This document shows positions 46,088-54,279 of a stretch of 64,000 nucleotides of DNA, in pieces. The stretch covers positions 620,001 through 684,000 of the forward strand of contig CP155577.1 of the NCBI GenBank assembly GCA_001306305.2. The letters are read 5' to 3'. The translations under genes were made by a program, and so were the position numbers. The DNA is from Citromicrobium bathyomarinum (lineage in GTDB: Bacteria; Pseudomonadota; Alphaproteobacteria; Sphingomonadales; Sphingomonadaceae). Position 1 is the first letter of the stretch. Each line of letters opens with the position of its first letter. Under the pieces are notes generated by a model that saw only the letters and a program-made list of their open reading frames with translations, ran no database searches and was not told the origin of the DNA.

Positions 46088-46885
46088 TCAATGCACGAAG
46101 CGCGCGACCACGTCGCGGTAGGAGCGCGAGACCTTAACCTCTGCGCCCGAGCTCAGCACAAGGAAGCACTCGCCATTGGTGTGCGGCTTCACCTGGCGCA
46201 CCTGGTCGAGATTGACGATGGTCGAGCGGTGGACCCGCTGGAACTTGCGCGGGTCCAGTCGGCGTTCGAGATCCTTCATCGTCTCGCGCAGGATCAGCGA
46301 ATTATCGCCGGTATAGATGCACATGTAATCGCCCGCCGCCTCGATATGTTCGATCGATTCGACCTCGACGCGGAAGATCTTGCCCCGGTCCTTGACGTTG
46401 AGCAGTTTCTCGAACCGGTCCGATCCGTCGGCCGCGCCTTCCTGCAATTCCTCGGCGGCTTCGGGGGCCACTTCGGCGAGCACGTTCATCAGCTTTTCCG
46501 CCTCGTCCGCGCCGCGCTTCTCGGTCATCCGCTGGCGGACGCGTTCGATCACGTCGGCCAGCTTGTCCTCGTCGACCGGCTTCATCAGGTAATGCAGCGC
46601 ATTGGCCTGGAACGCGCGGATCGCATGTTCCTGAAATGCGGTGACGAACACGAACAGCGGTGGTTCGATATCCATCACGCCCTGCACCACGCCGAACCCG
46701 TCGAACCCGGGCATCTGGATGTCGAGGAAGACGAGGTCGGGGCGCAGCGTCTTGATCTTGCGGATCGCCTCGCGCCCGTTCGAGCAGGTGTCGATGATCT
46801 CGACATCCTCGAACTTTTCGAGCCGCAGTTGCAGACCCTGAATGGCCAGCTTCTCGTCGTCCACGATGATCGTCTTGATGGTCAT
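46088..46885 (-). CDS. LytTR family response regulator
   Basis: 265 residues: receiver domain with the acidic pair IIVDDEKLA, phospho-acceptor Asp in DLVFLDIQMPGFDG (about residue 54) and Lys in HYLMKPVDEDK; a linker; and a C-terminal LytTR DNA-binding domain (FRVEVESIEHIEAAGDYMCI, FQRVHRSTIVNLDQVRQV). Start MTIKTIIVDDE at 46885. Co-transcribed with the histidine kinase seven bases upstream. Confidence 0.94.
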   Translation of the reverse strand: MTIKTIIVDDEKLAIQGLQLRLEKFEDVEIIDTCSNGREAIRKIKTLRPDLVFLDIQMPGFDGFGVVQGVMDIEPPLFVFVTAFQEHAIRAFQANALHYLMKPVDEDKLADVIERVRQRMTEKRGADEAEKLMNVLAEVAPEAAEELQEGAADGSDRFEKLLNVKDRGKIFRVEVESIEHIEAAGDYMCIYTGDNSLILRETMKDLERRLDPRKFQRVHRSTIVNLDQVRQVKPHTNGECFLVLSSGAEVKVSRSYRDVVARFVH

Positions 46886-46892
46886 TTTCTCA

Positions 46893-48179
46893 CTATCCAA
46901 TCGGGCTGGGGCCCATGGCGCGGGGGTACGCCGGTGAATCAACGGCCGGTCCAGCATCCTGTTTCCCGTGCCGCCGCTCGGTCGACCATCCATCCCGCGC
47001 CTCTCCGAGAAGCGAGGGGTGTGTGGTCAGTTCGGGCGGCGGTGCGAGCGCTGCGGCAATGTCTTCGCCTTCACGCTCGAACGGGATTTCGATAATCACC
47101 GTGAAGCCGCCCTGAACCGGGGAGCGAATTTCGAACAGATGGTTCTCGCCATACGCCTGGGCGAGCCGGTTGCGAATATTGGCGAGGCCGACCCCGGTCG
47201 AATCCGGGCTGTCGCTGCGCGGGAGCGAGGTGCCGGTGGCATCCAGCGGGGTCTTGAGCCCGGGCCCGGTGTCCGACACCACCAGCCGCAGGCGCGAGCC
47301 GGACAATTGCGCGGTGAGCGAGATCTTCGCGCCCTCCTCCAGCGGGGAGACCGCGTATTTGATCGCGTTTTCGACCAGCGGCTGCAGCAGCAGCGAGGGC
47401 AGGCACGCCTCGGCCGCTTCGTCCGCGATGTCGAATTCGGTCTGCAACCGCTCTTCGAACCGCATCCGCTCGATATCGAGGTAAAGCTTCAGCGTCTCCA
47501 CCTCCTGCGCCACGGTCACCGTGCCGCCCGGCTGCGAGACCAGCGTGTGGCGCAGGAAGCGCGACAGGCGGGTGAGCATCGCATTGGCCGGCTCGGTCTG
47601 CTTGAGCAGCACCAGCGTGGAGATCGAGTTGAGCGTGTTGAACAGGAAATGCGGGTTGAGCTGATAGCGCAGCATCGCCAGCTGCGCGCTGGTCGCCTGC
47701 GCCTCCAGCCGTTCAAGCCGGTCGGCCTGCTCCTCCAGCTGGAGGAAATAGTTGATCGCATAATAGAGCCCGGTCCACGCACCCAGCAGCGGGCCCTCCA
47801 CCGCAAGGTAGAGGAAGAACAGCTGGGTCAGCGTGGTTTCGCGATCGAAATAGTACAGCCCGGCCACCCATGCCTCGATCAGGACCAGCACGCTCAGCGC
47901 GGTGGCGAGGGCGAGTGTGGTCAACCCCCAGGTGACCAGCGGCTGCCGGCCCATCAGGTTGCGATAGATCACCGAAAGCAGCAGGCTGAGCGAAAAGCCC
48001 GTCACGGTTGCAGGGAACACGATCGCCAGCAGGCCGAGGCCCTGCCCGTTGACGAGGCCCTGCACACAGCGCAGCAGCATCGCGCCGCCCCAGCCTGCGA
48101 ATTGCAGGTTCCAGAAGGCGCGATTCTTGTTCGCGAAGAACGGGGCGGGGCGGTAGGGCAGCACGGCCATGGCCCCCAT
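46893..48179 (-). CDS. LytS/YehU-type sensor histidine kinase
   Basis: 428 residues. Membrane segments in the first about 150 residues, a coiled linker, then the His_kinase domain with the phospho-acceptor in LRYQLNPHFLFNTLNSIS, a HATPase with LLLQPLVENAIKYAV and VVSDTGPGLKTP, GVGLANIRNRLAQAYG. The C-terminal 50 residues are low-complexity and unconserved. Partner of the LytTR regulator. Start could also be the ATG three codons later. Signal unknown. Confidence 0.93.
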   Translation of the reverse strand: MGAMAVLPYRPAPFFANKNRAFWNLQFAGWGGAMLLRCVQGLVNGQGLGLLAIVFPATVTGFSLSLLLSVIYRNLMGRQPLVTWGLTTLALATALSVLVLIEAWVAGLYYFDRETTLTQLFFLYLAVEGPLLGAWTGLYYAINYFLQLEEQADRLERLEAQATSAQLAMLRYQLNPHFLFNTLNSISTLVLLKQTEPANAMLTRLSRFLRHTLVSQPGGTVTVAQEVETLKLYLDIERMRFEERLQTEFDIADEAAEACLPSLLLQPLVENAIKYAVSPLEEGAKISLTAQLSGSRLRLVVSDTGPGLKTPLDATGTSLPRSDSPDSTGVGLANIRNRLAQAYGENHLFEIRSPVQGGFTVIIEIPFEREGEDIAAALAPPPELTTHPSLLGEARDGWSTERRHGKQDAGPAVDSPAYPRAMGPSPIG

Positions 48180-48260
48180 TTAGCGCAACCGGCCGCATTC
48201 TCACAAACTTTTGCGCAAGCCGCGGTGATCGGTTAGTTTCTCACGCCAAGGAGAGGACCA

Positions 48261-48881
48261 ATGCAACCAGCAGACACGCTGCATTCGGCCGCAGAGCGCG
48301 CCAAATTCCGCGAGATGAAGGAAGGCACCGCCCAGGACTGGGCGATCATCAGCGGCGAATACATGGCCTTCGCCAAGGGCCTGCCTGACCGCGTGCTCGA
48401 CCATCTCAAGCTGCTAGACGGCGATTTCGGCGGCTTTCCGGTGTGCCGGCTGGAGCATTCGCTGCAAACCGCCACCCGCGCCCACCGCGACGGGCGCGAC
48501 GAGCGCTACGTGGTGATGGCATTGCTGCACGATATCGGCGACACGCTGGGCAGCTACAACCATCCCGAAGTCGCTGCCTCGATCATCAAGCCCTTCGTCA
48601 GCGAGGAAGTGCACTGGATCTGCCAGAACCACGGCGCCTTCCAGGGCTATTACTATTTCCACTTCCTCGGCATGGACCAGAACGCGCGCGAACAGTTCCG
48701 CGATCATCCGCACTACGAAGCGTGCAAAGAATTCTGCGAGAAATACGACCAGGCCGCGTTCGACCCGGATTACGAGAGCGAGCCGCTGGAGTTCTTCGAG
48801 CCGATGGTCCGCCGGGTGATGGCGCGGCCCCTGTCCTCGCCCTACGCCAAGGCGCTCGATAACGAAGAGGCCGCTGCCTAG
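48261..48881 (+). CDS. HD-domain hydrolase-like protein
   Basis: 206 residues. HD-superfamily metal site visible as LEHSLQTATRAHRDG and MALLHDIGDTLGSYNHPEVA, then HWICQNHGAFQGYYYFHFLG. Resembles oxidative HD proteins of the PhnZ/MIOX-like type (tyrosine-rich second half, HDIGD) more than phosphohydrolases, but this is not decided. Good ribosome site (AAGGAGAGG) before ATG 48261. Its stop shares CTAG with the convergent gene. Confidence 0.82.
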   Translation: MQPADTLHSAAERAKFREMKEGTAQDWAIISGEYMAFAKGLPDRVLDHLKLLDGDFGGFPVCRLEHSLQTATRAHRDGRDERYVVMALLHDIGDTLGSYNHPEVAASIIKPFVSEEVHWICQNHGAFQGYYYFHFLGMDQNAREQFRDHPHYEACKEFCEKYDQAAFDPDYESEPLEFFEPMVRRVMARPLSSPYAKALDNEEAAA

Positions 48882-49912
48882 CGCCCGGCGAGATCCTTGC
48901 CCGGCAGCTCTTCGCGCCGGAAACCGGTCGCCCAGTCGGCCCCGTCGCCCTGCGCCAGCTGCGCTTCGATCAGCGGGATTTCGGCGAGGATGAACTCGGC
49001 CCGCTCGTCCCATCCGTCATGGCTGCGGGCGCGGAAGATCCAGCCGCCGTGGCGCGGGCCCCAGCGTTCGAAGAAATGCGCCCCCGCGAGCGGATCGAAG
49101 CCTGCATTGGCGAGCAGCCAGGGCATCAGCCGGTCCGCCTCACGCTCGGTCAGGCGCACGGTGCCCTGCTTGCGCCCGCCATTGGCGTCGAACCACTCGC
49201 GATGGCGCAGGATGTTGTGCGCGAACTCGTGCCCCAGCACCGCGGCGAGCAACGGATCGGGATAGTCGATCCCGGCAAATTCAGGGCCGATCACCACCCG
49301 GTGCCCGTCGGCCACGGCGCGGCCGCCTTCGCCGATCTCGAACCGGCTGCGGCAGGCGGGTTCGCCGGTGATGGTCAGCGTGACCGGCTTGTCCGCGCGC
49401 CGAACGGTGATCGGCAGGGTGCCGGTCTGCGCGAGCAGGCTTTCGGTCTTCGCGCGGATCGTCTCAATCCGCTCCCACGACTTCGACTTCTCGGTCGGGA
49501 TATCGGCAATCACCAGGTCGCCCACAGCGAGCACGGTATCGTCCACCTGCAGCCCGGCGCGTGCGGCGGGGCCATCCGGCACCAGCGCCTGCACTCCAAT
49601 ATCGCCGGTCAGGCCGAGCAGACCGCGCAGGGCCTCGCCCTCGCCATAGGCGCCCATGTCGTGCAGCAGCAGCCCGGCGGTGTGGGTCCTGTCCGCGCAG
49701 AACCGCGCATTGCCGGTGACGAGGCGGTAGCCGAGCTGCAGGACGCGCTCGTCCTGCCGGCGCAGTTCGGCGATCTCCGGCGGCAGCGCTGCGCGCGGCG
49801 CGTCGACCGCAGCCGGAGGAGCCTCTGGCGTCTGCGCCTGCACGGGCAGCGCGCCAAGCCCCGCCGCGAGCGACAGGGTGATCGACGCCGCGATGGAAAC
49901 TGGGCGGATCAT
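48878..49912 (-). CDS. M48-type metalloprotease with PDZ domain
   Basis: 344 residues. Signal peptide (SLAAGLGALPVQAQTPE, about residue 27), a PDZ-like stretch (GVQALVPDGPAARAGLQVDD, about 105-125, continuing to VGDLVIADI), and a zinc-protease helix LGHEFAHNILRH with a downstream LTEREADRLMPWLL third ligand. Overlaps the DsbA-like gene by four bases. Last gene of the envelope trio. Confidence 0.85.
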   Translation of the reverse strand: MIRPVSIAASITLSLAAGLGALPVQAQTPEAPPAAVDAPRAALPPEIAELRRQDERVLQLGYRLVTGNARFCADRTHTAGLLLHDMGAYGEGEALRGLLGLTGDIGVQALVPDGPAARAGLQVDDTVLAVGDLVIADIPTEKSKSWERIETIRAKTESLLAQTGTLPITVRRADKPVTLTITGEPACRSRFEIGEGGRAVADGHRVVIGPEFAGIDYPDPLLAAVLGHEFAHNILRHREWFDANGGRKQGTVRLTEREADRLMPWLLANAGFDPLAGAHFFERWGPRHGGWIFRARSHDGWDERAEFILAEIPLIEAQLAQGDGADWATGFRREELPGKDLAGR

Positions 49913-50616
49913 GGCGTTTCGGCGCTGTCCTCGATCGCTTGGGCCAGGCGCTCGGTGCCCTGCGCGCCCTGCAAAATCCGGTTGCCGGTGATCCACGCGG
50001 GCGTGCCGGTAAAGCCGAGATCCTGCGCCAGCGCGGCAGTGCGCATCAGTTCCATCGTCACATCCTGCCCCTGCGCATCCCTGCGCGCACGCTCCATGTC
50101 GAGGCCGATCGCCTTGCCGACCTGGTCAACCGTCTGGCTGTCGGCCACCTCCTTCTTGTAGAGCGCATCGTGGAACGCGGCGTACTTGCCCTGCTTGGCA
50201 GCGGCGAGCGCCATCCGCGCGGCGACGTCGCTGCCTTCGAAGATCGGCCATTCCTTGATCACCACGCGCAGTTCGGGATCGCGCGCGATCAGTTCTTGCA
50301 CGTGCTGCAGGCTCATCCGGCAATAGCCGCAATTATAGTCCGAGAACTCGAACAGGGTGCGGCTGCCCTTCGGATTGCCGAGGACCGCGCCGGGGAACGG
50401 CTCGCGCCATTCGTCGCCCGCCTGTGCCAGCCGCCGTTCGGTTTCGCGCGTCTGCAGTTCCTCCGCCATGCGGGGGAGGATTTCGGGATTGTCGAGCAGG
50501 TAGGCCTCTGTCCGCCGGTCGCCGAGGCCGGTCGCTGCGAACAGCCACGCGCCGAGAAAGCCGCCGAGGAGTGCGAGTGCGAGCACCCCGACCAGGCGCA
50601 GGATTTCGTTCTTCAT
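49909..50616 (-). CDS. DsbA-family thioredoxin-fold protein, membrane-anchored
   Basis: 235 residues. N-terminal anchor (VLALALLGGFLGAWLFAA), then a DSBA domain with the active site SDYNCGYCRMS and the cis-Pro loop GFTGTPAWITGNR. It would act on disulfides in the periplasm, as oxidase or isomerase (ScsC/BdbD-like). It follows the BepA-like gene after 12 bases and overlaps the PDZ protease gene (ATGA). Confidence 0.92.
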   Translation of the reverse strand: MKNEILRLVGVLALALLGGFLGAWLFAATGLGDRRTEAYLLDNPEILPRMAEELQTRETERRLAQAGDEWREPFPGAVLGNPKGSRTLFEFSDYNCGYCRMSLQHVQELIARDPELRVVIKEWPIFEGSDVAARMALAAAKQGKYAAFHDALYKKEVADSQTVDQVGKAIGLDMERARRDAQGQDVTMELMRTAALAQDLGFTGTPAWITGNRILQGAQGTERLAQAIEDSAETP

Positions 50617-50628
50617 GGGAAAGGGCCT

Positions 50629-52026
50629 CTAGCTGTCTTCGCGCGCGGCTTCGAGTGCGGCCTGCGCCTGCATCCGCACATCCTGCGCGCGCAGCCAGTC
50701 TGCCGAGCCTTCGGGCAGGGCGGATTCGGCGAGCTGGGCGCTGCGCAGCGCCTCGATATACTGGCGCTGCATCACCTGCTGTTCCGCGCTGGCGAGATGC
50801 GCGCGCGGCATGTCGCCCTTCGCGGCGTAGACCATGCCCAGCTGATACCACGCGAAGGGATTGCGGCGGTCCTTGGCAACCGCGGCGCGCAGCACGCTTT
50901 CCGCCTCGTCGTAGTGGCTGCGATCCTCGGTCGCGATCAGCGCATGGCCGAACAGCGATGCGATCAGCGGTTCGTTCTGCGTCAGCTCGGTCGCGCGGCG
51001 CAGCGCGGGCAGCGCCTCGTCGGGCCGTCCGGATTCGAGCAGCACCTGGCCGCGCAGTTCGAGGAAATAGGGGTTGTCGGGATCGCTGGCGATCAGCGCG
51101 TCGGTTTCGGCGAGCGCCTGATCGATCCGTGCATCCTTGTGATAGGCATAGGCACGGGCGTAGCGCGCGGGGATATCGGTCCGCGTCACCGGATAGGCTT
51201 TGAGCGTACGGGCGGGTTCGGCGAGATAACCGTAAAGCTTGGCACGCACGCGTTCGAAGCGGGCCTGCAGCTGCGGATCGGGCGGCGTGTTCCACGCAGG
51301 GTCTTTCTCGTACACTTCGCGCAGGCGTGCGATACGATCGCCCGAGAGCGGGTGGGTGCGGTTGAACCCTGCCTCTTCGCTCTGGCTGCGGCTGTAGCGG
51401 TATTCCTGGTTGAGCAGCTTGCCGAAGAATTCGAGCGAGCCCTTGCCCGTAATCCCGGCGTCGGAAAGGAACTGCGCCCCGGCGGCATCGGCAGAGGATT
51501 CCTGCGTGCGATTGAAGGCCAGGTACTTGCCCATCGCCGCACGCTGGCCTGCCATGATTGCGCCCATCGCCGCATCGCCGCCGCCCGCTGCCGCCATCGC
51601 GACCCCGATCAGCAGCGAGAGGATGGAGATGGTCTGCGCCGCACTCGCCCCGTCGGTGTTGATCACGTGGCCGCCGGTGATGTGGCCGAGCTCGTGCGCG
51701 ATCACCCCCTGAACCTCGTTGGCGCTGTCCGCCGCGTTGATCAGGCCGGAGTGGAGATAGACCACCTGCCCGCCTGCAACGAAGGCGTTGATCGACGGGT
51801 CGTTGACCAGCACCACGTCGACATTGCCGGGCCGCAGCCCCGCCGCCTCGACCAGCGGATCGGCCAGATCGCGCAGCAGCGCCTCGGTCTCCGCATCGCG
51901 CAGGATGCTCTGCGCCATCGCGGGCTGGGCGGTCAGCGAGAAAGCGAGCAGCAGCGCGACGAATCGGGCCACAACGCGCCGCAGCGCAAGGGCGGGCATC
52001 GTGATGCGGGGGAGGTGCGCCATCAT
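50629..52026 (-). CDS. M48 metalloprotease with TPR repeats (BepA-like)
   Basis: 465 residues, periplasmic. Signal peptide to AQPAMAQS (about residue 39), M48 domain with VIAHELGHITGGHV and third ligand ESSADAAGAQFL, hydrophobic loop (SILSLLIGVAMAAAGG), then about four TPR-like helix pairs to the C terminus. This is the BepA/YfgC layout; in E. coli BepA assists or degrades the outer-membrane protein LptD. Two ATG codons in tandem at the start; the first is used. Confidence 0.92.
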   Translation of the reverse strand: MMAHLPRITMPALALRRVVARFVALLLAFSLTAQPAMAQSILRDAETEALLRDLADPLVEAAGLRPGNVDVVLVNDPSINAFVAGGQVVYLHSGLINAADSANEVQGVIAHELGHITGGHVINTDGASAAQTISILSLLIGVAMAAAGGGDAAMGAIMAGQRAAMGKYLAFNRTQESSADAAGAQFLSDAGITGKGSLEFFGKLLNQEYRYSRSQSEEAGFNRTHPLSGDRIARLREVYEKDPAWNTPPDPQLQARFERVRAKLYGYLAEPARTLKAYPVTRTDIPARYARAYAYHKDARIDQALAETDALIASDPDNPYFLELRGQVLLESGRPDEALPALRRATELTQNEPLIASLFGHALIATEDRSHYDEAESVLRAAVAKDRRNPFAWYQLGMVYAAKGDMPRAHLASAEQQVMQRQYIEALRSAQLAESALPEGSADWLRAQDVRMQAQAALEAAREDS

Positions 52027-52035
52027 GCCGGCATG

Positions 52036-53121
52036 CTAGCCCCCGGCGGGCTGAATGTCTCCTGAAGCTTGCGCTGCGGGAGGAGCCGGGTCGCGGACTT
52101 CGCGAGCAGGCGGGCTGTCGGCATCGCGGGTCGCCGCCATCTCGCGTGCGCGGCGCTCCGAACGGACGCGTTCGCGTGCGGCATCGCGGATCTGCTCGCG
52201 CAGGAACCCGGAGACCTCGTCCTTCACCCGCCGGTCTTGATCAAACGGCTTGGCGAGGCCCATCACCAGCGTAATGTGGCCGATGTCCTCCAGCACCACG
52301 CGCCGGACGGGCGCGCCCTTCGCGGCGAGCGCATCGTAGAGCTTGCGCACATTGTCGGGGCTCACCTGCTCGTCGTCCGCGCCGGTGATCAGCAGCATGG
52401 GCGGCGCATCCTTGCGCGCGAAGCGGATCGGCTGGGTCGCGGCGAGCGGCTTTGCTTCGCCGAACGCGTTTTTCATCCCCTCTCCCTCCAGCGGCAGGAA
52501 GTCGTACGGCCCGGCCAGCCCGATCACGCCGTCGATCGTGTCTTCGGGCAGGCCCAGGCGGCGGGTCCAGCGCCGGTCCAGCCCCAGCATCACCGCGTTA
52601 TAGGCCCCGGCGGAATGGCCCATCAGATAGATCTGGTCGGGATCGCCGCCATATCTGGCGATGTTCTGCACGGTCCACTTCACCGCCGCCGCGCTGTCCG
52701 CGAGCATCGCCGGATAGCGCCCTTCGGGGACCAGCCGGTAACCGGCATTGACCACCACGAAGCCGCGCGGGGCGAAGTTGCGACCGATGAAGCCGTAAGC
52801 CTCGGGGCTGCCATTCGCCCAGCTACCACCGTGGAAGAACACCAGCACGGGCAGCGCCGCCTCGCTGCGCGCCGCCTCGCTGCGCGCCGCCTCGCTGCGG
52901 GTAATGGTGAGAACCTGATCCTCGTGCCGCCCGTAGGCGATCGGCCCGCGCACCTCGACATCGTTGCGGAAGGTGAAGGCGAGATCCGCCTTGTCGAGCA
53001 GGTGGTGGCGCAGATCGGGCCAGATCCCGTGGTACAGGTTGTATGCGAGGATCGTCAGCGCGAGGACGAAGATCATCTGGACCAGGCAGCAGCCGCCCGG
53101 TTCCTTAGGCTTCTTCTCCAT
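52036..53121 (-). CDS. alpha/beta hydrolase (carboxylesterase-like)
   Basis: 361 residues from ATG 53121 (MEKKPKEPGG), which limits overlap with the upstream gene to 17 bases; ATG 53163 would add 14. One membrane segment (VQMIFVLALTILAYNLYHG), then an esterase fold: oxyanion motif FFHGGSWANG, nucleophile LMGHSAGAYNAV, acid in ITGADDEQV, and His in EDIGHITLV. The Asp/Glu/Arg-rich C-terminal tail is long. Contains a 15-bp tandem triplet that encodes repeated SEAAR. Confidence 0.86.
   Translation of the reverse strand: MEKKPKEPGGCCLVQMIFVLALTILAYNLYHGIWPDLRHHLLDKADLAFTFRNDVEVRGPIAYGRHEDQVLTITRSEAARSEAARSEAALPVLVFFHGGSWANGSPEAYGFIGRNFAPRGFVVVNAGYRLVPEGRYPAMLADSAAAVKWTVQNIARYGGDPDQIYLMGHSAGAYNAVMLGLDRRWTRRLGLPEDTIDGVIGLAGPYDFLPLEGEGMKNAFGEAKPLAATQPIRFARKDAPPMLLITGADDEQVSPDNVRKLYDALAAKGAPVRRVVLEDIGHITLVMGLAKPFDQDRRVKDEVSGFLREQIRDAARERVRSERRAREMAATRDADSPPAREVRDPAPPAAQASGDIQPAGG
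52856..52900. repeat. three tandem 15-bp in-frame repeats
   Basis: GCCGCCTCGCTGCGC occurs three times in a row (the last with G for C at the end). On the coding strand each unit gives five residues, producing ARSEAARSEAARSEA-like sequence just before the catalytic core of the hydrolase. Confidence 0.9.
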
Positions 53122-54208
53122 TTCGCGGACCCACCGTTTCCACGATGCGCGATGTTTCCCCATGCGGTGCCACCCCTGCTGCTCTCAGGAAATCCCGACC
53201 GATGGCATAGCTGTTCCCCAGCCACAGGGGCACCCCAAAGCTCTCGATGACCCGTTTCGCGTCAAGTTCCTTTTCCGACAGCGCCTTTTCGGTAGTGCGG
53301 ATGAACACCGCCGCGATCCGATCGGGCTCGCGCGCGACCGCTTCGGCGAAGGCGGGCAGGTCGCCCTGGGTGTCGTCGCCGATGAAGGCGAAGCGCAGGT
53401 GCGAGAAATGCGCGAGGATCTCGCCAATCGCCTGATGCTTGTGCGCGCCGTGGCTCTTCTTGCCGATGGTCGCGCGGTTGAAGCCCCAGTTGCGCAGGAA
53501 CAGTGCGCCCAGCGGCAATTCGCGCGAGCGCTGGAACGCGACGAGGTAGGAAAACAGGTTCCACGGCGAGGACGAGATGTAGAAGAACGGCCGGTGCGTT
53601 GTGGGAATGACGGCACCGGTCGGCGGCTCGGACTCGCTCACCGTCAGCCCGCCGCCGATCGCGCCGTAGAAGGAGTCTGCGCCTTCCACCAGAATCCGCT
53701 CGTGCGGCATCTGCGCGAAGATCCGCTTCCAGTTGCGCACGACATTGTGCCACCCGCCGGTGATCCCGGTTTCGATGATCGTGTCGTCGATGTCTGAGAT
53801 CACGCCGATCTGCGCGTCTGCTCCCGGCACCAGCACATGGCCGGTGACGCTCTGGTGCCCGTCGCGGTTGTCCCATCCCAGCCGGACGACCTCCCAGGCG
53901 GTCTGCGCGGGATAGGGCCAGTCGCCTTCCAGATCGATCTCGAAGCGGAAATAGCCGTCGTCGTCGGAGCTGGTCGTGTAGCTGAAATCCTCCCCGTCGG
54001 AACGGGTCAGGCACAAGGTCACGCCGACATTGCGCACTTCCGAGGCGAAGAACTGCGACATCATCACGCGAAACGTGCGCCAGCGCCCGGCCTGTTCGAA
54101 CTCTGGCGGGCGCGAGCGCTGGGTCCGCCCCACGAGCACCAGCCGCTCGCGGTTGCGATACCCGAAGAAGGGTTGCACGCGGACCGGTCGGCGAGTGAAA
54201 ATCCCCAT
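53105..54208 (-). CDS. App1-type phosphatidate phosphatase (DUF2183)
   Basis: 367 residues, DUF2183 (App1 catalytic) family. N-terminal beta-rich part (VQPFFGYRNRERLVLVGR), then the HAD-like catalytic site VISDIDDTIIETGITGG, FFYISSSPWNLFSYL, KSHGAHKHQAIGEI and FAFIGDDTQGDLPAF. Homologous to yeast App1, a phosphatidate phosphatase. Start MGIFTRRPVRVQPFFG is natural. The hydrolase gene begins inside its last 17 bases. Confidence 0.9.
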   Translation of the reverse strand: MGIFTRRPVRVQPFFGYRNRERLVLVGRTQRSRPPEFEQAGRWRTFRVMMSQFFASEVRNVGVTLCLTRSDGEDFSYTTSSDDDGYFRFEIDLEGDWPYPAQTAWEVVRLGWDNRDGHQSVTGHVLVPGADAQIGVISDIDDTIIETGITGGWHNVVRNWKRIFAQMPHERILVEGADSFYGAIGGGLTVSESEPPTGAVIPTTHRPFFYISSSPWNLFSYLVAFQRSRELPLGALFLRNWGFNRATIGKKSHGAHKHQAIGEILAHFSHLRFAFIGDDTQGDLPAFAEAVAREPDRIAAVFIRTTEKALSEKELDAKRVIESFGVPLWLGNSYAIGRDFLRAAGVAPHGETSRIVETVGPRNGEEA

Positions 54209-54279
54209 CCAAGGCGCGCTAGCGGGCCTCTGGCGCGGAGTGAACCCCTCAATGCCGCAAGATGCGGCAGAAACGGGGG

